Assembly (NCBI RefSeq): GCF_014174305.1
Contig: NZ_JABEQH010000001.1
Location: 62,001 to 126,000, forward strand
Direction: 5' to 3'
DNA length: 64,000 bases
Origin: Gluconacetobacter johannae
GTDB lineage: Bacteria; Pseudomonadota; Alphaproteobacteria; Acetobacterales; Acetobacteraceae
A program made the position numbers and the translations under genes. Of the stretch, positions 17,021 to 26,813 are shown piece by piece (the first letter of the stretch is position 1; every line of letters starts with the position of its first letter). Below the pieces are notes generated by a model, which worked only from the letters and a program-made list of their open reading frames with translations, was not told the origin of the DNA and did no database searches.

Positions 17021-20000
17021 CAGTAGATATCGCGCAGATAGCGCCCCGCGCGGGTCAGCGCCGTCACATAGTCGTCCGCCGCGGCGGCGGGCATGTCGCC
17101 GTGACGGGTCACGATGCGGCGCAGGGCGGCGTCCACGTCACGGGCCATGCGCGCGGCGTCACCACAGACATAAAGCGTGGCGCCGTCGCGCAGCCAGTTC
17201 CACAGTTCCGCGCCGGCTTCTTCCATCCTGTCCTGCACGTAAATGCGGTTCGGCTGATCGCGGGAAAACGCCGTGTCCAGGCGCGTGAGGCAGCCGGACG
17301 TGCGAAAGGCTTCCAGTTCCTCACGATAATAGAACCCCTCTTGCGCGTGGCGCTCGCCGAAAAAGAGCCAGCTGCGGCCCGTGGCGCCGCTGGCCGCGCG
17401 TTCCTGCAGAAAGGCCCGGAAAGGTGCGATCCCGGTACCGGGGCCGATCATGATGATGGGGGTGGTGCTGTCTTCCGGCAAATGGAAGTGCGAGGTGGGC
17501 TGAAGAAAGAGCGGGACGGGACTGCCGTCTTCCAGCCCGGCCAGCCAGCTCGAGCACACGCCGGGCCAGGGCGCGCGATTGACGCCCACGGTCAGTTCCA
17601 CGATTCCGGCATGGTGGCGGGGCGACGAGGCGATGGAATAGAGCCGGGGCTGCAACCGGCGGAACAGGCCGGGAACCTCCTCCGCCGCGACGCCGAGGCG
17701 GACACCCGCCAGGAGGTCGGGCAGAAAGCCGCCTTCGTGCCTGTCCAGACGACTCAGCAGGGCGGGCAGCGGGCGCGAGAGATCGAGATGACGCCGCAGG
17801 GCGTCGCCCAGCGAGACCGCACCATGCCCGCGCAGGGACAGTGTGACATCCGGACCGAGTTGCAGGGCTTCGAGCACCCGTGCGACCGTCGCATCGTCAT
17901 TGCAGGGCCAGATACCCAGCGCATCTCCCGCGCGCCAGGTGAGGCCCGTGCCCGACAGGTCGAACCCGATCCGCCGGGTGTCCTTGTCCGCGCCGGCCGC
18001 GCAAAGAGGCCTGTTGAGGCACAGGCGGGCGATGGCCGGGGCATCCCGTGTGATGCCTGCCGGTTTCGCGGCGGCCGGTCGGGCCGGGGACGCTTCCCTG
18101 CTGCCCAGTACGCCCAGAAGGCGGTGACGCCAGGCGTCCACCGTGTCCTCATGGTCGGGCTCGCACTCCGTTCGTTCCAGCAAAGGGGTGGCGCCGAGTT
18201 CCGTCAGGCGGGCGTCCAGCGCGCGGCCGAAGCCGCAGAAGCTGGCATAGGAGGAATCACCCAGCGCGAGCACGGCGTAAGCACAATCCGCAAGAGGGGT
18301 GGCGCGGCTGCGAAGGGCGTCCCAGAACGGCGTTGCACAGTCGGGCGGATCGCCGTCCCCAAAGGTGGACACCACGAAAACAGCCGTGCCCGTCCAGCCT
18401 TCGCCGCCGTTGCAACTGTCCAGGCACGCGCATTCGACCGTATGGCCCGCTTCCCGCAGCCAGACGGCGATGTCTCCGGCCAGTTCCTCCGCGCGGCCGG
18501 TCTGCGAGGCCCACCAGAGTTTCATCACCGGCCCGGCCGGAGGGCTTTCCGTGGCGGTGCTTTCCATGGCGGGTTCGGAAGGACGCTCACGGGAATAGAG
18601 GCCGGCGAGCAGGCCGTTGAGCCGGGCGCGCTGAGGGCCGGACAGAGGCGCGGCAGGCGGGACCACCGGGACGTCGCCAGCGGGCGGGGACAGGCGCAGC
18701 CCTTCGAGAAAGCCTTCAAGCCAGGATCGGGCATCGGCCGAGAGGACCATGGGCTGCGGCTCCGCGAGACCGAGGCGCGTGGCAAGATGCTTCGACTTCA
18801 TGTCAGGCATTTCCCCTTCTGTCTCCGGCTTTCCGTCGGGTGTCGCCGTTTCGCCGACGCGTTCCAGGGAGACGGCGCAGAGCTTGAATCCCGGCTGGAG
18901 CGAGACCGGGTCGATGTCATCGGATGTCAGCGCGTTGACGGCAAGGCGTTCGCCGAAGCGGTCGTTCCAGTGAAAAGGCGCGAAACAGGTGCCCGGCAAA
19001 ACCCTGTCGGACAGGGTGGCCGGAAGCACGGCCTCGCCGCGACGGGAGACGAGGCGGACCTTGTCGCCCTCTCCGATCCGCAGGCGCGCGGCGTCATCGG
19101 GCGCGATTTCGACGAACGGAGCGGGATTGAGGCGGTTGAGGCCGGCGACGCGGCCGGTCTTGGTCAGGGTGTGCCACTGGTGCTGCAGGCGGCCGCTGTT
19201 GAGGACGAACGGATGGGTTTCATCCGGCCATTCATGCGGACGCATCCAGGGTCTGGCGAAGAAGTTCGCCCTGCCGGTCCTGGTCGGGAAGACCGGCAGG
19301 CGTCCCGGCTGCGGAAGATAGCGGACAGGATGGCGGGCGGCGGTATCGCCGGGCGCGCAGGGCCATTGCACCGGTCCCTCACGCAGGCGGGCGTGGCTGA
19401 TGCCGGAAATATCGTAACCCGTCACGGGGTTGGTGAAGCGACGGGCTTCCTCGAAGACATCCGCCGCGGAAGAAAAGGAAAAGGCGTCCTCGAACCCCAT
19501 GGCCCGGCCGACGCGGGCGATGATGTCCCAGTCGGCGAGGGCTTCGCCGGGCGGCGAAAGGACCTGGCGGGCCAGGGTCAGGGTCCGGTCGGAATTGACC
19601 TGTACCCCGTCCGCCTCCGCCCAGAGCGCGCCGGGCAGGAGGATATCGGCCTTTGCGCCGGTTTCGGTGTCGGCATAGGCATCCTGGACGATGACCAGTT
19701 CGGCGGCATCCAGTCCGGCCACGACGTTTGTCCGGTTGGCGACGGTCGCGACGGGGTTGGTGCAGATGATCCAGCAGGCGCGGATTTCACCCCGGCGCAT
19801 GGCGTCGAACATCGCGATGGCGCCCGCGCCGCCGGCTTCGCGCAGGGTTCCCGGCGCCAGGCCCCATTGCGTCTCGGTAAAGGCACGGTCGGCGGCGACC
19901 ATGGCCGAACGCTGCCCGGGCAGGCCCGGACCCATATAGCCCATCTCCCGCCCGCCCATGGCGTTGGGCTGGCCGGTCAGCGAGAACGGGCCGCTTCCGG

Positions 20001-20967
20001 GCCGGCAGATCGCACCGGTGGCCAGGTGGAGGTTGCACAGCGCATTCGTGTTCCAGGTTCCGGCGACGCTCTGGTTCAGCCCCATGGTCCACAGGCTCAT
20101 CCATTCGCCGGCTTCGGAGATCCATCGCGCGGCGGTGAGGATGTCGTCCGCGTTCAGGCCGGTGATGTCGGCGACGCGCCGGGGGGTATAATCGGCCAGG
20201 AAGGGCTGCATCTCCTCCCAGCCGGACGTTGCCTGTTCGATGAAGGACCGGTCGATGGCGCCGTTGCGGACTAGCAGGTGCAGAAGGCCGTTCAGCAGGG
20301 CCAGATCGGTGCCGGGCCGGATCTGGAGGAAAAGATCGGCCTTGTCGGCGGTGGCGGTGCGGCGGGGATCGACCACGATGAGCCTGGCGCCCGCCCTTTT
20401 CCGGTCCAGCAGCCGAAGGAAAAGGATGGGGTGGCAATCGGCCATATTGGCGCCGATGACGAAGAACAGGTTCGTGCAGTCGAAATCCTCATAGCTGCCG
20501 GGCGGGGCGTCCGCGCCCAGCGACAGCTTGTAGCCGGTGCCGGCGGCGGCCATGCAGAGGCGCGAGTTGGATTCGATATGCTGCGTGCGGATGTACCCCT
20601 TGGCCAGCTTGTTGGCGAGATACTGCGCTTCCAGCGACATCTGGCCCGAGACATAGAACGCGATCGAATCCGGACCATGTGCGTTTAGAAGCGCGCGCAG
20701 GCGCTTGGCGATGTCCCCGATGGCGCGTTCGACGGGGGCCGGCGCGGGAGCGGCGCCGCGCTGCGCCCGGACGAACGCCCCGCTCAGGCGGTCCGGCGAG
20801 GCGATCGGCCTGTCGCAGGAACTGCCTTTGGTGCAGAGACGGCCGCCATTCGCCGGATGCGCGGTATCGCCCCGGACACGGGCAATGCGTCCGTTCGCCA
20901 CCTCCATCACGATGCCGCATCCGACACCGCAATAGGGACAGACCGTACGGATGTCCTCCCGCGCCAT
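17020..20967 (-). CDS. nasA: Assimilatory nitrate reductase fused to CysJ-like NADPH flavoprotein
   Basis: Single 1315-residue polypeptide. Residues 1-720 are a molybdopterin nitrate reductase of the NasA/NarB type with an N-terminal [4Fe-4S] site (Cys10, Cys13, Cys17, Cys45). Residues 730-810 are a linker resembling the CysJ N terminus (LSGPQRARLNGLLAGLYS). From about 815 come a flavodoxin FMN domain (MKLWWASQTGRAEELAGDI), then an FAD domain (RLYSIASSP) and an NAD(P) domain (GPGTGIAPFRAFLQER), ending RYLRDIY as in CysJ. The fusion supplies the enzyme's own electron path from NADPH, which explains why no separate NasB/NasC-type diaphorase is present. Similar fusions are annotated in other alphaproteobacteria. 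It sits 9 bases after nirBD. Confidence 0.95.
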   Translation of the reverse strand: MAREDIRTVCPYCGVGCGIVMEVANGRIARVRGDTAHPANGGRLCTKGSSCDRPIASPDRLSGAFVRAQRGAAPAPAPVERAIGDIAKRLRALLNAHGPDSIAFYVSGQMSLEAQYLANKLAKGYIRTQHIESNSRLCMAAAGTGYKLSLGADAPPGSYEDFDCTNLFFVIGANMADCHPILFLRLLDRKRAGARLIVVDPRRTATADKADLFLQIRPGTDLALLNGLLHLLVRNGAIDRSFIEQATSGWEEMQPFLADYTPRRVADITGLNADDILTAARWISEAGEWMSLWTMGLNQSVAGTWNTNALCNLHLATGAICRPGSGPFSLTGQPNAMGGREMGYMGPGLPGQRSAMVAADRAFTETQWGLAPGTLREAGGAGAIAMFDAMRRGEIRACWIICTNPVATVANRTNVVAGLDAAELVIVQDAYADTETGAKADILLPGALWAEADGVQVNSDRTLTLARQVLSPPGEALADWDIIARVGRAMGFEDAFSFSSAADVFEEARRFTNPVTGYDISGISHARLREGPVQWPCAPGDTAARHPVRYLPQPGRLPVFPTRTGRANFFARPWMRPHEWPDETHPFVLNSGRLQHQWHTLTKTGRVAGLNRLNPAPFVEIAPDDAARLRIGEGDKVRLVSRRGEAVLPATLSDRVLPGTCFAPFHWNDRFGERLAVNALTSDDIDPVSLQPGFKLCAVSLERVGETATPDGKPETEGEMPDMKSKHLATRLGLAEPQPMVLSADARSWLEGFLEGLRLSPPAGDVPVVPPAAPLSGPQRARLNGLLAGLYSRERPSEPAMESTATESPPAGPVMKLWWASQTGRAEELAGDIAVWLREAGHTVECACLDSCNGGEGWTGTAVFVVSTFGDGDPPDCATPFWDALRSRATPLADCAYAVLALGDSSYASFCGFGRALDARLTELGATPLLERTECEPDHEDTVDAWRHRLLGVLGSREASPARPAAAKPAGITRDAPAIARLCLNRPLCAAGADKDTRRIGFDLSGTGLTWRAGDALGIWPCNDDATVARVLEALQLGPDVTLSLRGHGAVSLGDALRRHLDLSRPLPALLSRLDRHEGGFLPDLLAGVRLGVAAEEVPGLFRRLQPRLYSIASSPRHHAGIVELTVGVNRAPWPGVCSSWLAGLEDGSPVPLFLQPTSHFHLPEDSTTPIIMIGPGTGIAPFRAFLQERAASGATGRSWLFFGERHAQEGFYYREELEAFRTSGCLTRLDTAFSRDQPNRIYVQDRMEEAGAELWNWLRDGATLYVCGDAARMARDVDAALRRIVTRHGDMPAAAADDYVTALTRAGRYLRDIY

Positions 20968-20976
20968 GGACGGGCT

Positions 20977-23868
20977 TTACGCCGAAACCAGCTCGGGCAC
21001 CGGCTCGCGCGCCCGGATTTCGACCTTGCCGTCCTTCAGCCGGGCATCCCATGTCCGCAGGCGCCTGGCCGGATTTTCCAGGCAGACCCCATCCGTCAGG
21101 CGGAAATGCTGCTTGTAGAGCGGCGAGGCGACCACGACCTCTCCCCTCAGATCCCCCATGATGCCGCGCCCGATGACGTTGGCGTTGGAGAACGGGTCAT
21201 GGTTGTCGACGGCATAGACATGTTCCGGCGTTCCGGCGGAGGCCGGCAGGTAGAACAGCGCGATCTGGGCGCCGTCGTGCCAGGCGACCACGCCCGATTT
21301 TTCAACCAGGTCGGACAGGTCGCACAGCACGGTCCAGTCCTGCGGGCCGACGGGAGGCGGCGCCTCGGGCAGGTTGTCGGCGGGTTTGACCTGATCGCGC
21401 TCGGGGACAGTGCGGACGTTCGGATCCGGACGTCCGTCATTGACGAAGGTCCGGAAGCGTTTGAGCTTGTCCTTGTCGGTCAGCGCGTCACGCCACTCGC
21501 AGTGGTAGAGATCGACGACATCCTGCATCTGCCGTTCGAGTTCCGCGCAGATGCCAAGGCTGTCGTCGATGATGACGTCCTTCAGATAATCGAGGCCGCC
21601 TTCGAGGTTTTCCCGCCAGACCGATGTGCGCTGAAGCCGGTCCGCCGTGCGGATGTAGAACATCAGGAAGCGATCTATATATTTCAGGAGCGTTTCGGAG
21701 TCGATGTCGGTGGCGAACAGTTCCGCGTGCCGGGGGCGCATGCCGCCATTGCCGCAGACATAGAGGTTCCAACCATTTTCCGTGGCGATGACGCCGACAT
21801 CCTTGCTCTGCGCTTCCGCGCATTCGCGTGTGCAGCCCGAGACGGCGAATTTGAGCTTGTGCGGAGAACGCAGTCCCTTGTAGCGGTTTTCCAGATCCAG
21901 CGCCTTGCCGACGCTGTCCTGCACGCCGTAGCGGCACCATGTGCTGCCGACGCAGGATTTTACGGTTCTTGTCGATTTTCCATAGGCATGTCCGGTCTCG
22001 AAGCCCGCGTCGAGCAGTTCGGTCCAGATGTCGGGAAGCTGATGAAGCTGCGCCCCGAACAGATCGATGCGCTGGCCGCCGGTGATCTTGGTGTAGAGAT
22101 CGTATTTCTTCGCGACCTGGCCGAGAACGATCAGCTTGTCCGGTGTGATCTCGCCGCCCGCGATGCGGGGGACGACCGAGTAGGTGCCGTTCTTCTGCAT
22201 ATTGGCCATGAACGTATCGTTCGTGTCCTGGAGCGGAATATAGGCTGGATCGGTGATCGGCTTGTTCCATGCCGATGCGAGGATCGAACCCACGGCGGGC
22301 TTGCAGATGTCGCAGCCGAGGCCGCCATTGCCGTGGCGTTCCATCAGCTCTTCAAAGGTCTTGAGCCCGTGCACGCGGACCAGCGAATAAAGTTCCTGGC
22401 GCGTGTAGGAAAAATGTTCGCAGAGACTGCGATCGACCGTAATGCCGCGCGCCTCCAGTTCGCCTTCAAAGACGCCTTTCAGCAGGCCCGAGCAGCCGCC
22501 GCAGCCGGTGCCGGCCTTGGTAAGCTGCTTCAATGACCCGAGATCACCGCAGCCGTCGTCGATCGCGCGGCAGATCGCGCCCTTGGTCACGTTGTGGCAC
22601 GAACACACGGTCGCGGTATCGGGAAGGGAGTCCGCCCCCAGCAGTTCGGCGCCCTCGCCACGGGGCAGGATGAGCACCGCGGGGTCGGCCGGCGGCCGGA
22701 TGGCGTTCTGCACATATTGCACGATGGTGTCGTAATAGGAATTATCGCCGACGAGCACGGCGCCGATCACCGAGGCGCCGTCGGCGGACAGGATGAGCCG
22801 CCGGTAGGACCCTTCCGCTTCGCCGATGAAGCGGTAGCTGCTGGAGCCGGCGGTTGCACCGTGGGCATCGCCAATGGAACCGACATCGACCCCCAGCAGC
22901 TTGAGCCGGGTGGACATGTCGGCCCCGGTGAATGCGGCGTCCTCGCCGGCCAGGACGGCCGCGGCTGTCCGGGCCATGGTGTATCCGGGGGCGACCAGGC
23001 CGAACACGCGGTCGTTCCAGGCCGCACATTCTCCGATCGCGAAGATATGCGGGTCGGATGTGCGGCACTGGTCGTCGATGGCGATGCCGCCGCGTGCGCC
23101 AACGGCGAGGCCGCAGTCGCGCGCCAGACGGTCGTGAGGCCGGATGCCGGCCGAAAACACCACCAGATCGGTCTCAAGCGTCGTGCCGTCCGCGAAGACG
23201 AGACGATGGCGGTGCGTCTCGCCGGCGACGATTTCCTGCGTCGCATGGGCGGTACGCACGTCGATGCCGAGTTCCTCGATACGGCGGCGCAGGGCGCGGC
23301 CGCCTTCGTCATCGAGCTGGACCGGCATGAGGCGCGGCGCGAATTCGATGACGCTGACCTTCAGCCCCAGAACCCGAAGGGCGTTGGCGGCCTCGAGCCC
23401 GAGCAGGCCGCCCCCGATGACGACCCCGTGCGACGCGCCGTCGGCGGCGGCACGGATCAGGTCAAGATCGTCAAGCGTCCGGTAGACAAGACCGGCCGTG
23501 CCCGTATTGCCCGGCACGGGCGGGACGAAGGGTGTGGAGCCGGTCGCAATAATCAGGGCGTCGTATGGGAATGTTCCGTCGTCACTCTCTACAGTCCGTG
23601 CGTCCCTGTTGATTTTCGTGACGCGCGCGCCCAGATGCAGGGTCATCCCGTGTGCGGAATGGAAATCCTCGTCATGCAGGCGCAGGGCCAGCGCATCCTG
23701 GGCGGTCATGTACTCCGTGAGGTGCACGCGGTCGTACGCATGATGCAGCTCATCGCCGAAGACGTGGATCCGATGGGTCTCATGCAGCCCCTGCGTCACC
23801 AGTTGCTCGGCGCAGTAATGGCCGACCATGCCGTTGCCGACGACGATGATATTTTTCGTGCTGGTCAT
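20977..23868 (-). CDS. nirB: Nitrite reductase NirB fused to small subunit NirD
   Basis: 963-residue NAD(P)H nitrite reductase that makes ammonium from nitrite. The order is: FAD/NAD domain (NIIVVGNGMVGHYCAEQL at the start); a BFD-like [2Fe-2S] domain (CSCHNVTKGAICRAI, GTGCGGC); a siroheme/[4Fe-4S] reductase domain with SCVGSTWCRYG and SGCTRECAEAQ carrying the cluster cysteines; then a NirD module of about 110 residues joined by a Pro-rich linker. The NirD part has DNHDPFS and PLYKQHF where true Rieske proteins have Cys/His pairs, as is normal for NirD. MTSTKN was chosen as start because AAGGGA is 10 bases upstream. NirD is usually a separate gene. Confidence 0.95.
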   Translation of the reverse strand: MTSTKNIIVVGNGMVGHYCAEQLVTQGLHETHRIHVFGDELHHAYDRVHLTEYMTAQDALALRLHDEDFHSAHGMTLHLGARVTKINRDARTVESDDGTFPYDALIIATGSTPFVPPVPGNTGTAGLVYRTLDDLDLIRAAADGASHGVVIGGGLLGLEAANALRVLGLKVSVIEFAPRLMPVQLDDEGGRALRRRIEELGIDVRTAHATQEIVAGETHRHRLVFADGTTLETDLVVFSAGIRPHDRLARDCGLAVGARGGIAIDDQCRTSDPHIFAIGECAAWNDRVFGLVAPGYTMARTAAAVLAGEDAAFTGADMSTRLKLLGVDVGSIGDAHGATAGSSSYRFIGEAEGSYRRLILSADGASVIGAVLVGDNSYYDTIVQYVQNAIRPPADPAVLILPRGEGAELLGADSLPDTATVCSCHNVTKGAICRAIDDGCGDLGSLKQLTKAGTGCGGCSGLLKGVFEGELEARGITVDRSLCEHFSYTRQELYSLVRVHGLKTFEELMERHGNGGLGCDICKPAVGSILASAWNKPITDPAYIPLQDTNDTFMANMQKNGTYSVVPRIAGGEITPDKLIVLGQVAKKYDLYTKITGGQRIDLFGAQLHQLPDIWTELLDAGFETGHAYGKSTRTVKSCVGSTWCRYGVQDSVGKALDLENRYKGLRSPHKLKFAVSGCTRECAEAQSKDVGVIATENGWNLYVCGNGGMRPRHAELFATDIDSETLLKYIDRFLMFYIRTADRLQRTSVWRENLEGGLDYLKDVIIDDSLGICAELERQMQDVVDLYHCEWRDALTDKDKLKRFRTFVNDGRPDPNVRTVPERDQVKPADNLPEAPPPVGPQDWTVLCDLSDLVEKSGVVAWHDGAQIALFYLPASAGTPEHVYAVDNHDPFSNANVIGRGIMGDLRGEVVVASPLYKQHFRLTDGVCLENPARRLRTWDARLKDGKVEIRAREPVPELVSA

Positions 23869-23894
23869 GATGTGCATGTCCCTTCCGGCCCGGT

Positions 23895-25532
23895 TCAGAA
23901 TTTGAATTCCATGGTCTGCATATAGAAGACGCCGCCGCGCGCCCCTGCGCGGCGCATGCCCTGCGACGCGGCGAACCCTGCGATGTCGTGGGTCCATGTC
24001 CAGTGCGGCGCGAAGGTCCACGCTAGCTGCGTTTGCGGAATGGCGCCGATGTATCCGCCCGAAAGGCCGTTCCGCCACGTATATGTCTTGCCTGTTCCGT
24101 ATACGGCATCCTGCGTGCTCTGCCGCCAGAAAAATGGAACATGCAGTTTCAGGTGCAGGTTCGCGGACGGGGATGCCTCGATGACCGGCCCCACGCCAAC
24201 CAGGTTCTGGGACGTCAGCGACAGCGTGACATCGTTATAATACGGCAGGGGAAAACAGGGCGTCGCAAATGTCCCGACCGCGCCGTCCCTGCTTTGGTAG
24301 GAACCGCCCGAGAACATGTCGGCCTGCAGGCCGATGGACGGCTTTCCCGCCAGACGAGACGCGTTCCAGGCGACGACGCCGTTGACGGCATAGGCCCTGA
24401 CCGCGCGCGTGGGGCCGGCGTTTTTCGCGGGGCGGAATTCGCCGCCCTGAAAGACGCCGGTCAGGCTGACGTTGAACGGGCCGGCGGTGCCCCAGATGCG
24501 GGACCCGACATTGTCGCGCCGTGTCGATCCGGCCTCGACGCCTCCCGTGCCTGTCGTGGGGAGTGCGGCGGGAGCGCCATTGAAAAGATAGCCTATGAAG
24601 AACAGGTCGGCGAAAACCTGGCTTTTCCGTCCCATGAACGTGAAGGATGGAAGCGCCGTCGAGCTGTAGGCGCCATACATGCGGGCGTTGTAGGTCGTGC
24701 CGTCGGCGAAGACCTCTTTCGGCAGCTTGTTGGTCTGCATGAAATCGAACAGGTCGAGACGGAACGACCTCCAGACCGCATAACCGCGAAAGCCATCCCA
24801 GGTCTGCTGGGCGTTCGTCAGATCGCGGGCCGACTGCATGGAAACCGGCGCATCCAGGAAGACCTGGCGGCCACCGATCGCGCCCATCGTGGCGCCGAGC
24901 AGGCGGCCCTTGATTTCGAGAATGCCCTGCTGCAGGTCCAGGCGCTCGCGCTGCGCGCCGGTCTGGTAGCCGTAGTAGTTCGCACCGCCGGCATTGCCAT
25001 ACAGAAACTCGGCATAAGCCCTGACATGCGCGCCGATATGCAGGTCGGCGCCATACTGGTTACGCATCAGCAGGCGGCTGGCGTCGGTCTTGCCGGCTGT
25101 CCCCATCATCGGCTGGTTTTCAAAGATGTAGCGCAGGCGCTCCTCGCCGTTGATGGAGAGCCAGACATCGCCCTTGTCGGACAGGCGGATATATTTGAGG
25201 CGGTTGAACCAGTCCTGCCGGCGGCGCGCAGCCGGCAGGGCGGCGATGTCGCTCCAGTCCTCGGTCCAGCGGGCCTGGGCGAAGCCGTTGGCCATGCCAA
25301 ATCCGGACGCCGCGCCCTTGCCGGCGTTGAACACGCCCCAATCGGCGGCGTGAGGATTTTTCGCCGGGCTTGCGGACGAAGCCGGCTGTCGCGGGGCCTG
25401 ATGTGCCGGCGCCGCGGCGCAGGCGATCGGGGCCAGAAGCGCGCCGGCCAGGACACTGCCGGAGAAGGCGGCATGGCGTGCACTGCGTGATGAGGCGAGT
25501 TTCGCCAGAGATGGAGAACGGACGCATGTCAT
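23895..25532 (-). CDS. Alginate-export-family outer-membrane channel
   Basis: 545-residue outer-membrane beta-barrel protein. A signal peptide is visible (SARHAAFSGSVLAGALLAPIACAAA, cleavage near residue 45). The body has the alginate_exp-family pattern: GEERLRYIFENQP, RLLMRNQYGADLHIG, GRQVFLDAPVSMQSARD. Alternating aromatic strands end in MQTMEFKF with a terminal Phe, as outer-membrane barrels do. The ATG at 25532 has a GAAGG 9 bases upstream; an upstream start at 25580 lacks one. It lies between the nitrate transporter and nirBD with gaps of 60 and 26 bases, so it is part of the operon. The likely role, passage of nitrate or nitrite across the outer membrane, is inferred from context only. 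Confidence 0.85.
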   Translation of the reverse strand: MTCVRSPSLAKLASSRSARHAAFSGSVLAGALLAPIACAAAPAHQAPRQPASSASPAKNPHAADWGVFNAGKGAASGFGMANGFAQARWTEDWSDIAALPAARRRQDWFNRLKYIRLSDKGDVWLSINGEERLRYIFENQPMMGTAGKTDASRLLMRNQYGADLHIGAHVRAYAEFLYGNAGGANYYGYQTGAQRERLDLQQGILEIKGRLLGATMGAIGGRQVFLDAPVSMQSARDLTNAQQTWDGFRGYAVWRSFRLDLFDFMQTNKLPKEVFADGTTYNARMYGAYSSTALPSFTFMGRKSQVFADLFFIGYLFNGAPAALPTTGTGGVEAGSTRRDNVGSRIWGTAGPFNVSLTGVFQGGEFRPAKNAGPTRAVRAYAVNGVVAWNASRLAGKPSIGLQADMFSGGSYQSRDGAVGTFATPCFPLPYYNDVTLSLTSQNLVGVGPVIEASPSANLHLKLHVPFFWRQSTQDAVYGTGKTYTWRNGLSGGYIGAIPQTQLAWTFAPHWTWTHDIAGFAASQGMRRAGARGGVFYMQTMEFKF

Positions 25533-25592
25533 GCGGGATAACCTTCGGAAAACGGCAGCAGGGATCGGGTCGGAATGCATCGGGTGATGCGC

Positions 25593-26813
25593 TCAGACGG
25601 CGGCTGGCGTTTGTCCGGCGGTTTGCGGTGTGGTTTCGGCAGGCGCCCAGCGCCGGCGGCAGACCAGCACCCACCCCAGGGCGACGAAGGCCATCAGCGC
25701 GAAGGCGAGGAAGCCCGGCCCGTACGAGCGTGTGGCCTGCCGGGCCGCGCCCAGCGAGGCGGCCAGGTAGAAGCCGCCCACCCCGCCGCTCATGCCCACC
25801 AGCCCGGTCAGGATGCCGACCTGTCGGGGGAAGCGTGTCGGGACAAGCTGGAAGACCGCGCCGTTACCCAGTCCAAGCACCACCATGCCCAGGAAGAATG
25901 CCGGAAAGGCGAGCCAGAGTGAGGGGAGCCCGACGCCGATCAGCGCGAAGACCAGGCCGGCCAGCGCATAGAGCACCGTAAGCGCGCGCGCTCCACCGAT
26001 CCGGTCGGCCAACGCGCCGCCCAGCGGACGGACGAACGAGCCCACGAAGACCACAAGGGCCGTGCAGGCGCCGGCAACGGTGGGGGCAAGATGGTACTGG
26101 TCATTGAAATAGATGGTCAGAAACGACGCCAGGCCGACAAACCCGCCGAATGTGACGCCATAGAAGAACATCAGGGCCCAGCAGTCCGGCGAGCGGAGTA
26201 CCGGGAGCCAGGACGCGAACCCGGCGCCTGCCGGGCGGCTGGCGGGCTCGCGCGCCAGGAACAGGAAGGCGATGAGCACGCCGGCAAGCGGAAGGGTCGC
26301 GAGGCCGAGGACATTGAGCCAGCCGAACAGGACGGCAAGGCCCGGCGCGAAAAGGGACGCCAGGGCCGTTCCGGAGTTGCCGGCGCCCGCGATCCCGAGG
26401 GCCGTGCCCTGATAGCGCGGCGGATACCACGCGGAAGCCAGGGGCAGGGCGATGGCGAAGGATGCGCCCGCCACGCCAAGCACCAGCGCCACCCCGAACA
26501 TGGCCGCATAGGAATGCGGCGCGAGGAGCCATGTCAGGGCGAGACCCGCCATGACGAGGATCTGCGCCCCGATCGCCACGCGCCGAGGCCCGAACCGATC
26601 GACAAAAGCGCCGGCGACCACGCGGAAGGCCGCACCCGCCAGCACGGGTGTCGCGACGAGAAGGCCTTTCTGGCCGGCATCGAGATGCAGGTCGCGGGCA
26701 ATGGAAATGCCGAGCGGGCCGAGCAGCACCCAGACCATGAAAGACACGTCGAAATAGAGGAAGGCGGCCAGCAGCGTCGGCGCATGGCCGGCTTTCAGAA
26801 AACCCTTGTCCAC
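25593..26813 (-). CDS. NarK/NasA-type nitrate transporter (MFS, NNP family)
   Basis: Twelve-segment major facilitator of 406 residues. The start MDKGFLKAGHAPTLLAAFLYFDVSFMVWVLLG and the GAGNSGTALASLFAPGLA nitrate-signature region place it in the nitrate/nitrite porter family. The GTG at 26811-26813 was chosen because AGGGA lies 7 bases upstream; an earlier in-frame GTG at 26840 sits inside a leader hairpin and is unlikely. It is the first gene of the nitrate operon, preceded by a good promoter and a structured leader. Transport direction cannot be read from sequence, but its place with assimilatory enzymes argues for nitrate uptake. Confidence 0.92.
   Translation of the reverse strand: MDKGFLKAGHAPTLLAAFLYFDVSFMVWVLLGPLGISIARDLHLDAGQKGLLVATPVLAGAAFRVVAGAFVDRFGPRRVAIGAQILVMAGLALTWLLAPHSYAAMFGVALVLGVAGASFAIALPLASAWYPPRYQGTALGIAGAGNSGTALASLFAPGLAVLFGWLNVLGLATLPLAGVLIAFLFLAREPASRPAGAGFASWLPVLRSPDCWALMFFYGVTFGGFVGLASFLTIYFNDQYHLAPTVAGACTALVVFVGSFVRPLGGALADRIGGARALTVLYALAGLVFALIGVGLPSLWLAFPAFFLGMVVLGLGNGAVFQLVPTRFPRQVGILTGLVGMSGGVGGFYLAASLGAARQATRSYGPGFLAFALMAFVALGWVLVCRRRWAPAETTPQTAGQTPAAV

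Noticed and set aside
17101-20274. Very long open frame (over 1000 codons) opposite the nitrate reductase gene
   Set aside because: High GC leaves few stops on the antisense strand. Its composition is low-complexity and the other strand encodes a complete enzyme with all motifs.
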